64,000 nt of DNA, from assembly GCA_033807775.1 (NCBI GenBank), contig CM066321.1:252576422-252640421 (forward strand), given 5' to 3'. Under the pieces are notes generated by a model. It worked only from the letters and a program-made list of their open reading frames with translations. It made no database searches and was not told where the DNA came from. The translations under genes were made by a program, and so were the position numbers. This document shows, one piece after another, positions 24,408 to 36,435 of this stretch. This stretch comes from Saussurea involucrata (taxonomy: Eukaryota > Streptophyta > Magnoliopsida > Asterales > Asteraceae). The stretch's first letter is position 1. Each line of letters starts with the position of its first letter.

Positions 24408-24567
24408 TTTGAGGAAATGATAATCTGATGGAGGATTTCTAAGTATAAAAATCTGGAAGGTTTTCTGGGTACGACTAATATCTAGAAGTATGGTGATGAA
24501 GAGAGAAAATAATCTATCAAATAAAAGTTGTAAAACGAGGATCACTTGATATTGAAAATCAAGCTTT

Positions 24568-24579
24568 GCTCTGATACCA
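24568..24579 (-). other. Element B primer-binding site
   Basis: The minus strand reads TGGTATCAGAGC, the initiator-Met tRNA complement, two bases from the 5' LTR. Confidence 0.93.
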
Positions 24580-24581
24580 AT

Positions 24582-25379
24582 TGTTGGTTCCCGTTTTGCT
24601 TAAACAAGATTATCAGATCTATTAGTTCAGGTTTAATGTTTGATGCGGAAGCGTATTTAAAGAACTAACAGATAAGTTTGATAGATTTAGAACAGAATAT
24701 AAATAAACAGTGAACAAACTATTATATCTCAAAGTTTACTGAATATATATTAAGAACAGGTTTATGAACCGTGAGTAAGAAAAAGCTTTAAAACATATAT
24801 GACTCTTAAGGTGAATAAGCTTTTGTGTTCTTAATGTTTTTCAGTGTGTTGTATTTTTTGTAAGGAAGAACTCAATATGAGTCTTCCTTATATACTACTC
24901 TAAAGGGAACCATAAAGCATATGCTACTATTCAAGAGGTACGTATGAATAGTTGAGAGGATGTCGTGAACAGTTGCAAGGATGGTATGAACAGTCAGACG
25001 TGCTGTATTGCATTTAATGCAGCAGACGTCTAATATGTACTAAGCCCTACTGAGTCCAATCAGAGTTTGACACGTCGACGTTGGACCGGGCATGCTACCA
25101 TGCAAGTTGATGTACGGGTCCTGTAACAGTAGCAAGATATTATAAATATCTTCAAGTCTCAGTGAGGACCACAGAGGCTCTGCGGTCTGGTCCTCTGTGG
25201 AGCAGTCTTCACCGGATTCCGAGTCTTTGGTCTTCTTTGCGCGTATGACAGAGCTTCTGTAGCTTCTTGACCTTGATTTCTCGGTAATGTCGGCAGAGCC
25301 TCTGTAAGAGGCTTTCTTCACTTAGCCTATTTTTCACTACTTCTAAATACTTCTATGATTAAGAAGATTGAAGCCAACA
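24582..25379 (-). repeat. Element B 5' LTR (798 bp)
   Basis: It is bounded by TG and CA and followed by target duplication ctttt at 25380-25384. It shows about six substitutions by eye relative to the other LTR and lacks 61 bp of word repeats found there. The minus-strand TATA-like TATATAAGG is near 24889-24900. Confidence 0.93.
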
Positions 25380-27559
25380 CTTTTGACGACTCTTTCCAAA
25401 TGACTTCTGAACAAATCAGTTCAGAACTCGGGCTAAAAGGGGAATCCTCTGGCATCTCAAAAACAAGAGAAGAAGACTTAAATCTTCTATTTCAAGAGAT
25501 GTTCCATGATGACATTGATCCCTCTGCTGGAACCGTCAGAGCCAATGGAGGATCATCTTCTGTAAGCCAAATCGAGACAGGTATATCTCTAATTGGTCCC
25601 TTAAGTACTTCATCTTCTTCTGTTAATCATACAGATGTAAATGCCGAGGGGGAGCCAACAGAAGGTGATACAACAAAGGATACAACCACAGAAGCTACTC
25701 CAGCAACTACAGAGGAACCAATACCAGAGGAACACGATGACTCAGTCTCTACTTCCTCAGAGGAACACATACTAACACTCATTCCAATCATCCCACAAGC
25801 AGAAAAACCAAGCACAAGTACAGAAGCACCATCTACAACAGAAGGTGAACCGGAACAACAGAGCACAACCTCTGTAGATCAACTTGATGACTTCGATGAC
25901 CATCTCCCAAGAACAACTCAATGGACGAAAAGCCATCCTCCAAGCCTTATAATCGGCGATCCTTCTGAAAAGGTAAAAACAAGATCATCCTCTGCTAACT
26001 TTTGTTTCTTTACAAAATTTATTAGTGTGATCGAGCCAAAAAGAATCTCTGAAGCCCTTGACGACCCAAACTGGGTAGATGCTATGCAAGAAGAGATTCT
26101 ACAGTTTGAACGAAACAAAGTTTGGACCCTAGTTCCTCTGCCATGAGGAAAACAAGCTATAGGGACAAAATGGGTCTTCAGAAACAAAAAAGATGAGAAT
26201 GGGGTGGTTATCAGAAACAAAGCAAGATTGGTGGCCAAAGGATATCGCCAAGAATAAGGCATAGATTACAATGAAACTTTTGCCCCTGTCGCACGGCTCG
26301 AGGCTATAAGAATATTTTTAGCCTTTGCAGCCCACAGAGGTTTCAAAGTATTTCAAATGGATGTAAAATCGGCCTTTCTAAATGGCGAAATCCAAGAAGA
26401 AGTCTATGTCCAGCAGCCACCAGGGTTTGAAAGCTCCAAGTACCCAAAATACGTGTATTACCTTGACAAAGCTCTGTATGGACTGAAACAGGCTCCAAGA
26501 GCATGGTACGAAAGACTCTCAACCTTTCTTCTCGATAACAACTACGACAGAGGTACGATCGATACAACTTTGTTTTATAAAAGGAAAGGTGATGAAATTA
26601 TGCTTGTACAAATATATGTGGACGACATTATTTTTGGGTCTACAAATGCACAACAATGCAAAGATTTCGAAAAACTCATGCAGAGTGAGTTTGAAATGAG
26701 TATGATGGGAGAATTAACTTTTTTCCTCGGACTCCAAGTAAAACAATCATCAGAAGGAATTTTCATAAATCAAGCAAAATATGTCTCTGACATGCTTACA
26801 AAATTCAGTCTCTCTGATGCCTCTGTAATGAAGACCCCAATGGCCACTGGAAATAAGTTATACTCAGATCCAAATGATAAATCTGTAGAGTGCAAGCTCT
26901 ACAGAGGTATGATTGGGTCTTTGTTATACTTAACAGCAAGTAGACCTGACATAATGCATGCCACTTGCCTTTATGCAAGATATCAAGCTAACCCGAAGGA
27001 ATCCCATTATATTGTTGTAAAGAGGATCTTCAGATACCTCAAAGGGACCAAAAATCTTGGCCTCTGGTATCCGAAGAACTCTGGTTTTGGTCTTAAAGCT
27101 TATACAGATTCAGACTATGGAGGGTGCAAGCTCGACAGAAAGAGTACCTCTGGGAGTTGTCAATTCCTAGGTGGGAAATTAGTTAGCTGGACTTCTAAGA
27201 AACAGAACTGTGTATCGACATCTACGGCGGAAGCTGAATACGTTGCTGCTGCTAGCTGTTGCTCCCAAGTTCTGTGGATGAAAACTCAGCTAAAAGATTA
27301 TGGTCACAACATATATAAGATACCTATCTTTTGTGACTCAAATAGCGCCATAGCCATCTCTACCAATCCAGTACAGCACTAAAAAACAAAGCATATCGAC
27401 ATCCGTTACCACTTTTTGAAGCATCATGTTGAATATGGCACAATCGAAATGCATTTCGTGTCTACAGAATACCAGCTTGCAGACTTATTCACCAAAGCAC
27501 TAGATGAGAAAAGATTCCTTTTCTTGGTGGGTAAGTTGGGAATGATTAACATGAGTTAA
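25380..27559 (+). pseudogene. pol: Element A pol, second half: reverse transcriptase and RNase H
   Basis: It resumes the frame cut at 4640. After a Ser/Thr/Glu-rich linker come the reverse transcriptase blocks (FQMDVKSAFLNG, LYGLKQAPRAWY, YVDDIIFGSTN) and RNase H (YTDSDYGGC, STAEAEYVAA, FCDSNSAI). In-frame stops at 26144 (TGA), 26255 (TAA) and 27380 (TAA) break it; the natural stop is at 27557-27559. The stops arise from different base changes, unlike those in B, which fits an older element. Confidence 0.9.
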
Positions 27560-28705
27560 AACCTCTGTAAGTATAATTCTATCCTCTATAAATATGTAAA
27601 TATATTGTTTTTATTGTTTTTGTTGTCTGATTTATTTCTGTATTTAAATTCTCCATCATAAAAGGTTCTAAAAATTCACAGAGCTTCTGTGGGTCTGCTC
27701 AGAAACTCTGACAGCCTACACAGAACCTCTATTGAACTTGACCTATGTTCTATGCAAAACTTATCTCATTTGATCCAAGCATAGGTCAAGGGGGAGCAGA
27801 AGGAGACCTTGAATTGATTTACAGAAGTTGTCAATTCAAGGGGTGGCCAAAGAAGAATTGTGATCAACAACAACCACAGGAGTCCGGTATTTAACCAAGG
27901 TCAGAAGAGTCAAAAAGTAAGTATCTCGTACAAATCCTTCTTGAAAATAGTTTTCTAGGACACAAACTTTCAAATATGTCCTAGAAACCTTGCTTATGAC
28001 ATTCCAAACAAGAAATAATCAAAACACTTGATGAACCTTCCTTTATGAGAAATTTAAGGTTCCAGAGCCTCTGCTGAGCTCAACAGAGCTTCGGTAAGAC
28101 AAATCCTCCAATACTGCAAATATCATACAGGAACTCGATCAATCATCTTGAATGTCATAAAGAAGGTCTTCAGTCAGAAAGTTCAAAATACCACAGAACT
28201 TTTGCTGACTATCCTAAGTTTTTAAAGACTACTCGCACAAAATCAATTTCAAAAGTAGTTTTCTAGGACACAAATTTCCAAATATGTTCTAGAAACACTA
28301 CAAAAGACATTTCAAACTTCAAATATTCAAAAAGACTAATGAGCTTTCCAAAATTAGAAATTTAAGGTCATAGAGCCTCTGCTGAGCTCAACAGAGGCTC
28401 TGCCAGATAAAGACTCTATGATCGTAAATTTGTAATGAAAACTCTATCGATCAATTTGAATGTCCACTACAGAGTTCTCTTGTACAAATGCACCCATAAA
28501 GACTCTGAAAGGTTAATCACAGAGCCGATTCCATCACAAGAATCTCTGTTGATTAACCTAGGCAACTATAAGAGATACTCGCACAAAACTTTTTCACAAA
28601 CAATTTTCTAGGACATCAACTTTCAAATAGGTCCTAAAAACATTGTTAAAAACAATTAAAACTTTGGATGATCAAAAAGTTTCATAAATTTTTAGTTATG
28701 AAAAA
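27560..28705 (+). other. Element A post-pol spacer with degenerate ~300-bp repeats
   Basis: Non-coding. The word TTTTCTAGGACA recurs near 27951, 28259 and 28603 within three diverged units of about 310-340 bp, each ending in a CAGAGCCTCTG-type hairpin. The best is a perfect 10-bp stem at 28372-28381 / 28392-28401 with a 10-nt loop. A purine run GGGGGAGCAGAAGGAGA lies near 27790. The spacer stops abruptly at 28705, where the truncated LTR of element D starts. Confidence 0.75.
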
Positions 28706-29792
28706 TTTCACTATCGCTAATAAGTACTAAGACTGTTTTCAGTACCGCTGATAGGAACTCTCGCTCTTTAGATTAGACATTCAGCGAACCCTGTTCATTC
28801 AGCAAGCTCTGAGCCTGTTCAGTCTTGTTGATGATCGCTGATGATCTCATACATTGTTCAGCATAATTGTTCACCATATATTCTTAGGAATATAGCTCTG
28901 AGCCTGTTCAGACCTATTTGGTGATCGCTGACATTCATAGTTGTTTACTTATGATCCCTGAAGACAAGTTTCATGTTAACATATGTTCTACGTTGAAGTC
29001 GAAGATCAAGCTCAAGAACCAGCGACAAGTCTCCTAATGAACTGATGCGGATCAGCGAAGACTTAGATTTGTCCACTCAACGTGAAGTATCAAGTACAAG
29101 ACTTCAGCTATCGCTGAACTTTGTCATTCGCTGATAAAGAATGATAAAGCCCTGAATCAACGTAAGCTGATCATGAAGTCCTCCGTACAAAGTACTTTTG
29201 TCTTAACCACCCTTGCACGACTCCGTACGATATGTCAGAAAAGAACCTCCTTATTGTCTGAAATCGTACAACCACTCTGATGCTACACTGTTCACCCATG
29301 CGGCTACTAAGGTTGTCTACTCAAGTCAGATCCTACAACCAATCAGCTGTTGCCACGTGTAAAGTATAAACTGCCATGCATTAAATGCATGCAGTATATA
29401 AGAAGAAGTCCTCACTTCATTTTGAAGTACTTGCTAACTCTGGACAAGTCATCTTCATTTTGAAGTACTTGCTAACTCTGGACAAGTCATATTCATTTTG
29501 AAGTACTAGCTAACTCTAGAAAAGTCATCTTCATTTTGAAGTACTCGTAAACTCTGGTCGAGTAATCCTTCTTATATCTTTGAGATAGGTTATTATTAGT
29601 AATTTCCTTCTCTTTCTTAGTGCAAGAAAACTTAGTGTTCCAACTTGTTTAGATTAGGATTTATCCTTATCTTGTTCCGTAACAAGCTGTAAATTGTTAA
29701 TGATTTATCAATAAACAATTTAGAAAAGTAAAAACGTGTGTTTGTATTCAACCCCCCCTTCTACAAACTTGTATAGCCCTTCGGGACCAACA
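28706..29792 (+). repeat. Element D 5' LTR, truncated (1,087 bp)
   Basis: Similarity to the D 3' LTR begins at LTR position 83 (TTTCACTATCGCT) and runs to GGGACCAACA. It contains CACGTG (29354-29359), the palindromic ATGCATTAAATGCAT (29376-29390), TATA box TATATAAG (from 29395), and four 38-bp tandem units starting near 29415, 29453, 29491 and 29529. Confidence 0.92.
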
Positions 29793-29794
29793 AG

Positions 29795-29806
29795 TGGTAT
29801 CAGAGC
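29795..29806 (+). other. Element D primer-binding site
   Basis: TGGTATCAGAGC, two bases after the LTR end. Confidence 0.93.
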
Positions 29807-29883
29807 GGATTTGTTTAATCTCATAAACAAGATCTTATCTATACTAATCTTCTCTTTTCTTGTAGAAACTAGAAATTACTACC

Positions 29884-32218
29884 AATACAAACTATGTTGA
29901 CAACGGTTCTCTTGCAAAACCCCCTAGATTCTCCAGAGATAATTTTAATCTATGGAAAAATAGGATGATTCTCTTCTTAGAAGGTGTAGACCCTACTATG
30001 CCTTATTATCTTGAAAACATCCCATATATTCCTGTAAGAATTGATGTTGCAGTTCCAGCCGCTGAGAATAGACCTGCTATTCCAGAAAGGCTGATTCCTA
30101 AGAAAATTCATATGTGGACTGATGAAGATAAGAAGAAAGTGGCTATCGACACCAAAGCCAGATCCATACTCTCCATGGCTCTTCCTGATGAAGTCTACCA
30201 TTCCGTCATGAACCTGAAAACCTCAAAAGCTATGTGGGACACAATATGTTTTCAGTATGAAGGTACTGCTGGAGTTCAGGACTCTCGAAAGATCAACCTG
30301 GTAAGACAGTATGAAAGCTTCATTTGTGGTAAGAATGAATCTATCTCTGAAGTTCATCAACGTTTTAACTACTTAATAATAGTCTGAAAAACGTTGGTAA
30401 GGAATATTCTAACTTTGAAGTACTGCAAAGTTCTTAGAATGTTTACCTGAAAGTTGGGACAACTATTCAATGTGTCTCAAGCTGTCAAAAGATCTCAAAT
30501 CGATGAATCTTTCTACCTTATATGGCACGATGCTGAATCATGAGCAATCGAGTCATCTTAAGAAGAATCTTGTAAAAGATTCCAAAAGCACCCCTGTTGC
30601 TTTAATCTCAGAGGAACCTTCCACTCAGCGACCCTCGGTCACTATCACTGAGTTGGAGAGTAACTCTGAAAGGTCATCAGATTCTGACTCTTCAGATCTC
30701 GAGGAATCTTTGGCTCTCCTCACTAAAAAGTTCAGGAGATTCGCCAAAAAGAAAATGTTCAGAAAGAATAAACCTCTTTCCATTACTGACAAGCCAAGAT
30801 CATCAGCTCCTGTTGATAAGGCTACTGCTACTTGTTTTAACTGTCAAAAGATAGGACATTTCGCTAATGAGTGCAGGTCAAAGAAAGTTTCGAGAAACTC
30901 AGCGTTTCCCAAGAAATCCTCTAACCTCAGGTCTCGAGATGACAAATACGCCAAGCTGAAAGAAAGGTATGTGAAACTGAAAACCTTTAAGAAGAAAGGC
31001 AAAGGCCTCATGGCTGACTATGATTGGGCTGCCTCTGACGAAGAAGAATCATCTGACTCTGAAGATGATGATGAAGCCAATCTATGTCTCATGGCCAAAC
31101 TTGAAGATGAGGAAGACAATTCTGACATTCCCTCTACTTTAACCTCTGCAACTCAGGTATCACCTTCCTTCTTTACCAATATTGCAAATATTGATGAAGC
31201 TGATAGTCTTCGAAAGATCGATCTCTTGACTAGATGTTTATATGAAGCCATGAATGGCAAAACTGTAGTTGAAAATCAAAACCTTGATCTCGCTGAACAG
31301 CTTAAAAATTGTCACCTTCAAATAGAAAATCTTTCTAAAATTGAAGAAGATTTTAAAGATCAAGTTCACCTAAATCAGCTAGTCAAAATCGAGCGCGAAG
31401 AAGCTATCGCTGCATTAAAAGCTGAAAAAGCTGCTGTTGATGGATGGTATAATTCCTCAACAAAGATCACTGAGATAATCAAGTCTCAGATTCCCCTGAG
31501 TGATAAACGTGGTCTTGGTTACAAAGCTGATACTCTAGAACCAACCACTGATCGTTCCATGCTCTTATTTGGAACTTTCGTATCCTCAGTCGCTGATACT
31601 TCATCCTCTCAGTGTTCCTCTTCTAAACCGCCTATCCCTGAGGAAATCTCTACCTTAACTTCCAAAGGTAAAGAAATTGCTTTTAACCAAAATCCTCATA
31701 AGGGTACCTCTGTACCAAAGCTGAACGCTTCTAAAGCTTCAGTGACTTATCCCTCTGATTCAAAGAATAAGATCTCTGGATTTATTTTGCGTGGATCTAT
31801 TCAGCGATCTACTCCTAGAATCAAACTGGAAATCTTTGGTAAGAAATCCGAAGAACTAAATGTTCCTCCCATTTCAAAAACCAATAGCTTACTTGGTGCT
31901 GGTCTTTCTAATTCAAAATCAAAAGCTCAGCATGCAAATAGTCCTAGAACTACTTTTGGTTATAGGAAATGTTATCATTGTGGACTTACAAATCATATTG
32001 CTAGTAAGTGCCCCACAGCCACCCAAGCTGAAAAGATATCTAAGGTGAAGATCATTGCCCCCAAGGCAAAGAAGACCACTGAGGTTAAGAAATTAACCAA
32101 AGTGAAGACTGACAAAGCTGAATCTTCAAATGCTGCGAATATTGATGAACCTTCCACTTCCTCTACCACCGCTGACAAATCTAAACCCAAGATGATGTGG
32201 GTACCTAAGTCAAACTAA
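29884..32218 (+). pseudogene. gag: Element D gag, start lost and frameshifted
   Basis: Aligned with G, the ATG position reads ATT here (29873-29875); the first in-frame ATG is 29965. The N-terminal region has KPPRFSRDNFNLWKNRM and the UBN2-like segment with MWDTI and LVRQYESF. Single-base losses near 30374 and 30424 shift the frame, after which the sequence is open from 30470. One CCHC knuckle (CFNCQKIGHFANEC), a coiled coil and a second knuckle (CYHCGLTNHIASKC) precede the terminal WVPKSN and TAA at 32216-32218. Pol follows in the same frame. Confidence 0.86.
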
Positions 32219-32236
32219 TCTTCCTTTGTAATACAG

Positions 32237-35200
32237 GTTAAGAAGGGTATCTGGTATCTCGATAGCGGATGCTCTAGACACATGACTGTTATGAAGAACC
32301 TACTCACTGAGTACAAAGAAGAGAAGGGTCCCTCTGTAACTTTCGGTGGAAATGGAAAAGGACATACCCGTCGGTTTGGTGTACTATCTAATGGTACAAC
32401 AACCTTCAGAAGAGTCGCATATGTTGAAGGGCTGAAGCATAATCTTCTAAGCATCAGTCAGCTTTGCGACAAGGATAACAAAGTAATCTTTACTAAGGAA
32501 TCCGGCTTTGTCGCTGACAAAAAGGAGAAGATAGCTCTCAGCGGTTATCGTTTGGAAAATGTTTATGTAATAAACATGGACTCAACAACCACTGAGAACT
32601 CCTGTTTCTTCTCAAAATCATCATCTGATGTCAACTGGCTATGGCATAAGAGGCTCTCTCATCTAAACTTCAAGACACTGAACACTCTTTCTTCAAAAGA
32701 GTTGGTCACTGGTCTACCTCAACACTCATACGCCAAAGAATCCTTATGTTCAGCGTGTGAGAAAGGCAACCAGACCAAAGCAAGCTTTAAGTCAAAGCAA
32801 GTTTCCTCAATATCATCTCCTCTACAACTTCTCCATATGGATTTGTTTGGCTCTGTTAACAAACAATCCATCGCTGGAAAGAAATATACGCTGGTCATAG
32901 TTGATGAATTCTCTCGCTATACATGGGTTATGTTTCTCCGTTCTAAGAGTGACACCCCTGAAGAACTCATCACCTTTGTTCGGAAGATGGAAACCCTGAA
33001 CAACTTGACCGTTCGCTCAATAAGGAGTGATCATGGAACTGAATTCAAAAATAGTTCTCTTGATTCCTTCTTTGAGAGTAAGGGTATTTCTCACAACTTT
33101 TCTTCAGTGAGAACACCGCAACAAAACGGAGTCACTGAAAGAAGAAATAGAACCATTATTGAAGCTGCACGTTCAATGCTCAGCGATTCTCACCTGCCTA
33201 CTCAATTTTGGGCAGAAGCTGTCAACACCGCTTGTTTTACGCAAAACAGGTCGCTGATAGTCAAAAGATTTAATAAAACAGCCTATGAACTTTTTCATGG
33301 GAGAAAGCCTTCAATTAGCTTTCTTCACATCTTTGGATGTCAGTGTTTCATACTGAACAACAGAGATGCCCTTGGAAAGTTTGATCCTAAGGCTGATGAT
33401 GGAATCTTTCTTGGATACTCTTCAGTTTCCAAAGCCTTCAGAGTCTTCAATCGAAGAAGACAATCTGTAGAAGAAACTATTCACGTCACTTTTGACGAAT
33501 CCCGTTCAGCGAACTCAAGACCTTCTGCTGATACGGAAGAACTGAATCAATGGATGTTTTCTCATCTTGGTGATTCAAAAGATGTTCCCACTCGTCCATC
33601 TCATACTTATACCGCTGAAGATGATGATCCTACCATCATCCCCAGCATGCGGACAAGTGAAGCTGAAACGTCATGGGTCTCAGCTATTCCTCTTAATGCA
33701 ATACCTGCTGAACCATGTACCTCAGACATCCCATCTACTTCTCAGCAATCAGTGAATGAAATGCCATATGCACCTTTTCCTGTCTTAGCTGATATACCAG
33801 AAGTTGCTGAAGTCTCATCTTCAGCCGCTCCAGTTCAGATTGAGTCAGTGACTTATGATCCTGCTCAGCGATGGACTGTAAATCACCCAATTGATCAAAT
33901 TCTTGGTGATCCAAACGCTGGTGCTTAGACTCGACGAAGTGCAGGTAATATTTGTTTATTTGTTAACTTTATTTCTCTGATTGAACCAAAGAAGGTAGAT
34001 GATGCCCTCAGAGATCCAAACTGGGTCAGCGCTATGCATGAAGAGCTGACAGAATTTGAACGAAACAAAGTTTGGAATCTCGTTCCAAGACCATCTGACA
34101 AGTCAGTGACAGGCACTAAATTGGTCTATCGAAACAAGTTGGATGAACATGGAACTGTAACCCGCAACAAGGCTAGACTTGTTGCTCAGGGATACATACA
34201 AGAGGAAGGCATAGATTACGACGAAATGTTTGCTCCAGTAGCAAGACTAGAATCTATTCGTCTTTTCTTAGCATACGCTATACACAAAGACTTCAAGGTA
34301 TATCAAATGGATGTCAAGTCAGCGTTTCTTAATGGAAAGCTGAATGAAGAAGTCTACGTGGAACAACCTCCGGGATTCTCAGATCCTAAGCATCCAGGTT
34401 ATGTTTATAAGCTGGATAAGGAACTTTATGGGCTGAAGCAAGCTCCTCGTGCATGGTATGACACTCTTTCCTCTTATCTCTTAATCGAAAAATTTGAGCG
34501 AGGTAAAATTGATAAAACGCTGTTTTTCAGGAAAGTAAAAGGTCATATCATTCTGGTTCAAATATATGTCGATGATATTATATTTGGTTCCACTAACCCT
34601 GATCTTGGTACTTGTTTCGCTGAAAGGATGAAAGCTGAGTACAAAATGAGCATGATGGGTGAGCTAACATATTTCCTTGGTCTTCAGATAAAGCAAAATG
34701 AAAAAGGAACTTTCATTAATCAGGGAAAGTATGTTAAAGATATGCTGAAGAAATTCGATTTAACTCAGAGTTCAGCTATGAAAACCCCTATGGCACCACC
34801 GCTGACACTAGACACTGATTCAAATGGAATACCTGTTAATGTCACGTTGTACCGTGGGATGATCGGCTCTCTCTTGTATCTTACAGCGAGCCGACCCGAT
34901 ATCATGTATGCAACTTGTTTGTGTGCAAGGTATCAAGCTGAACCCAAGGAATCTCATATGATCACTGTAAAGCGAATCTTTCGTTACCTTAAGGGTACGC
35001 CAAATCTAGGTCTTTGGTATCCCAAAGACTCAGGGTTTGACTTAACCGTCTATTCAGATAGTGATTTTGCAGGTTGCAAATTGGATAGGAAAAGCACCAC
35101 AGGAGGTTGTCAGCTCCTGGGTGGAAAGCTGGTGAGTTGGACAAGTAAAAAGCAAAATTCAGTGTACACCTCAACTGCTGAAGCTGAGTATGTAGCCGCT

Positions 35201-35512
35201 GGAAGCTGTTGTTCTCAGGTCTTGTGGATGAGAAATCAACTACTAGACTATGACCTTCAGCTCTCGAAAATTCCAATCTATTGCGACAGCACAAGTGCCA
35301 TCGCTATAGCCAACAATCCAGTGCTACACTCAAAGACCAAACATATCGAAATCAGATATCATTTTATCAGAGATCATGTGATGAATGGTGATATAGAACT
35401 TCATTTTATCCCAACTGACTTTCAGTTAGCTGATCTGTTTACCAAACCTCTTGATGAGACAAGATTCAACTTTCTCATCAGCGAGCTTGGAATGCTGAAC
35501 TTTGAAGAGTAA
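32237..35512 (+). pseudogene. pol: Element D pol: protease, integrase, RT, RNase H, one TAG
   Basis: It starts after the CAG at 32234-32236 in the same frame as gag. In order: protease (IWYLDSGCSRHMT), integrase zinc site (WHKRLSHLNF ... CSACEKG), integrase core (HMDLFGS, RSDHGTEF, TPQQNGVTERRNRT), reverse transcriptase (QMDVKSAFLNG, YVDDIIFGSTN) and RNase H (YSDSDFAGC, STAEAEYVAA, YCDSTSAI). One in-frame TAG at 33926-33928 replaces the Gln codon seen in E. No other break was seen. Confidence 0.92.
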
Positions 35513-36435
35513 AATCTTCAGCGGTTCACATTTGATCAGCGATAGGATAAAATCAACTTGTAAACCCCATTCTATTATTCTCTCTCTAAACAATCTGATT
35601 CGCTGATAACCAGGTATGTTTTTCTCTCTGACATTCGCATTTATATGCAATATTTAAAAATATCTTACATCGCTGAAAATCTTTTTCCCTATCAGCGATA
35701 CTTTTGAAATTTCTTAAACCTTACTGATACTTCTATTCAGTGCTTCATGTTTTCAAAACATCCCTGAGTTTTTCAAAACCTCAGAGACATTCTAAAATAT
35801 GAAAGGACAGTTGTGACGTCATCGCAACGGATAAACCCCTGGAACGTTCTTTTTCTGACACACGATTGCACATTTCGTTTACCTTCCAATCAAATGCAAA
35901 CACGTGTCCGTGTCATGATGAAAAACTTTCCCGCTCATAGTTTTTCTCTCTTCTCTCACTATATATACTCCTCGAGTGTATAGTTTTCTCTCTTCTCGCG
36001 AAAAACTTCTTACTCAAGTTTTCTCAAGAATACTGTTGCATCTTGAACATTCGAGTTTTCTCTTAAAAAGAACTGTTCATCTTCAACAAAGAACACAAGG
36101 TTAATATTCTTATATTATCTACTGTTTTAACTTGTTTTGGATCTTATCATTGTTTTTAAAAGATCAAACAAAAGAAACCATTCTTAAAATGAAATCATAT
36201 TCTTTCATGGTTTTATGAACACAACCTTCATGGTTGTTCTTCAAGTTTACTTTTAAAAATCTTAAACTTGTTCTTCGTATGTTTTTCCAGAATCTGTTCT
36301 TAAACTGGAAATCATATATGCTTCATTAAGTCATTTTTGGCTGACTGAAATGGATAAAATGCTGAATGAAATGGACAAAATCTTCAAATTCATATTTTGT
36401 TGTTCATATTCTTCGTGTATGTGTTTATAGCAGAA
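35513..36435 (+). promoter_or_regulatory. Element D internal promoter and leader of third gene
   Basis: TGACGTCA (35814-35821), ACGTGTCC (35902-35909, within the G-box CACGTG at 35901-35906) and TATATATA (35960-35967) are in the same order and near-identical spacing as in E. Downstream, ACAAG/GTTAATA (GT at 36100) and TTTATAGCAG (ending 36433) are candidate splice sites of a 334-nt leader intron just before the ATG at 36436. The upstream exon shares AAGAACTGTTCATC with E. Confidence 0.55.

Larger units (their letters stand above)
4641..25379 (-). mobile_element. Element B: Sirevirus-type Ty1/copia retrotransposon, interrupted by C
   Basis: A full-length element in reverse orientation: 5' LTR 24582-25379, primer site, gag, pol, a 1.4-kb spacer, a very long third gene, polypurine tract, 3' LTR 4641-5499. 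Perfect 5-bp target duplications (ctttt, 4636-4640 and 25380-25384) flank it, and the host frame of element A resumes across them. Length without the inserted C element is about 15.2 kb. The LTRs differ by about six substitutions by eye plus two length differences, so the insertion is fairly recent. It carries four premature stops and one frameshift. Confidence 0.92.

Noticed and set aside
29795..29806. tRNA-like TGGTATCAGAGC read as part of a tRNA gene
   Set aside because: It is the primer-binding site; no cloverleaf surrounds it. The same holds for the copies at 15149, 24568, 43877 and 46216.
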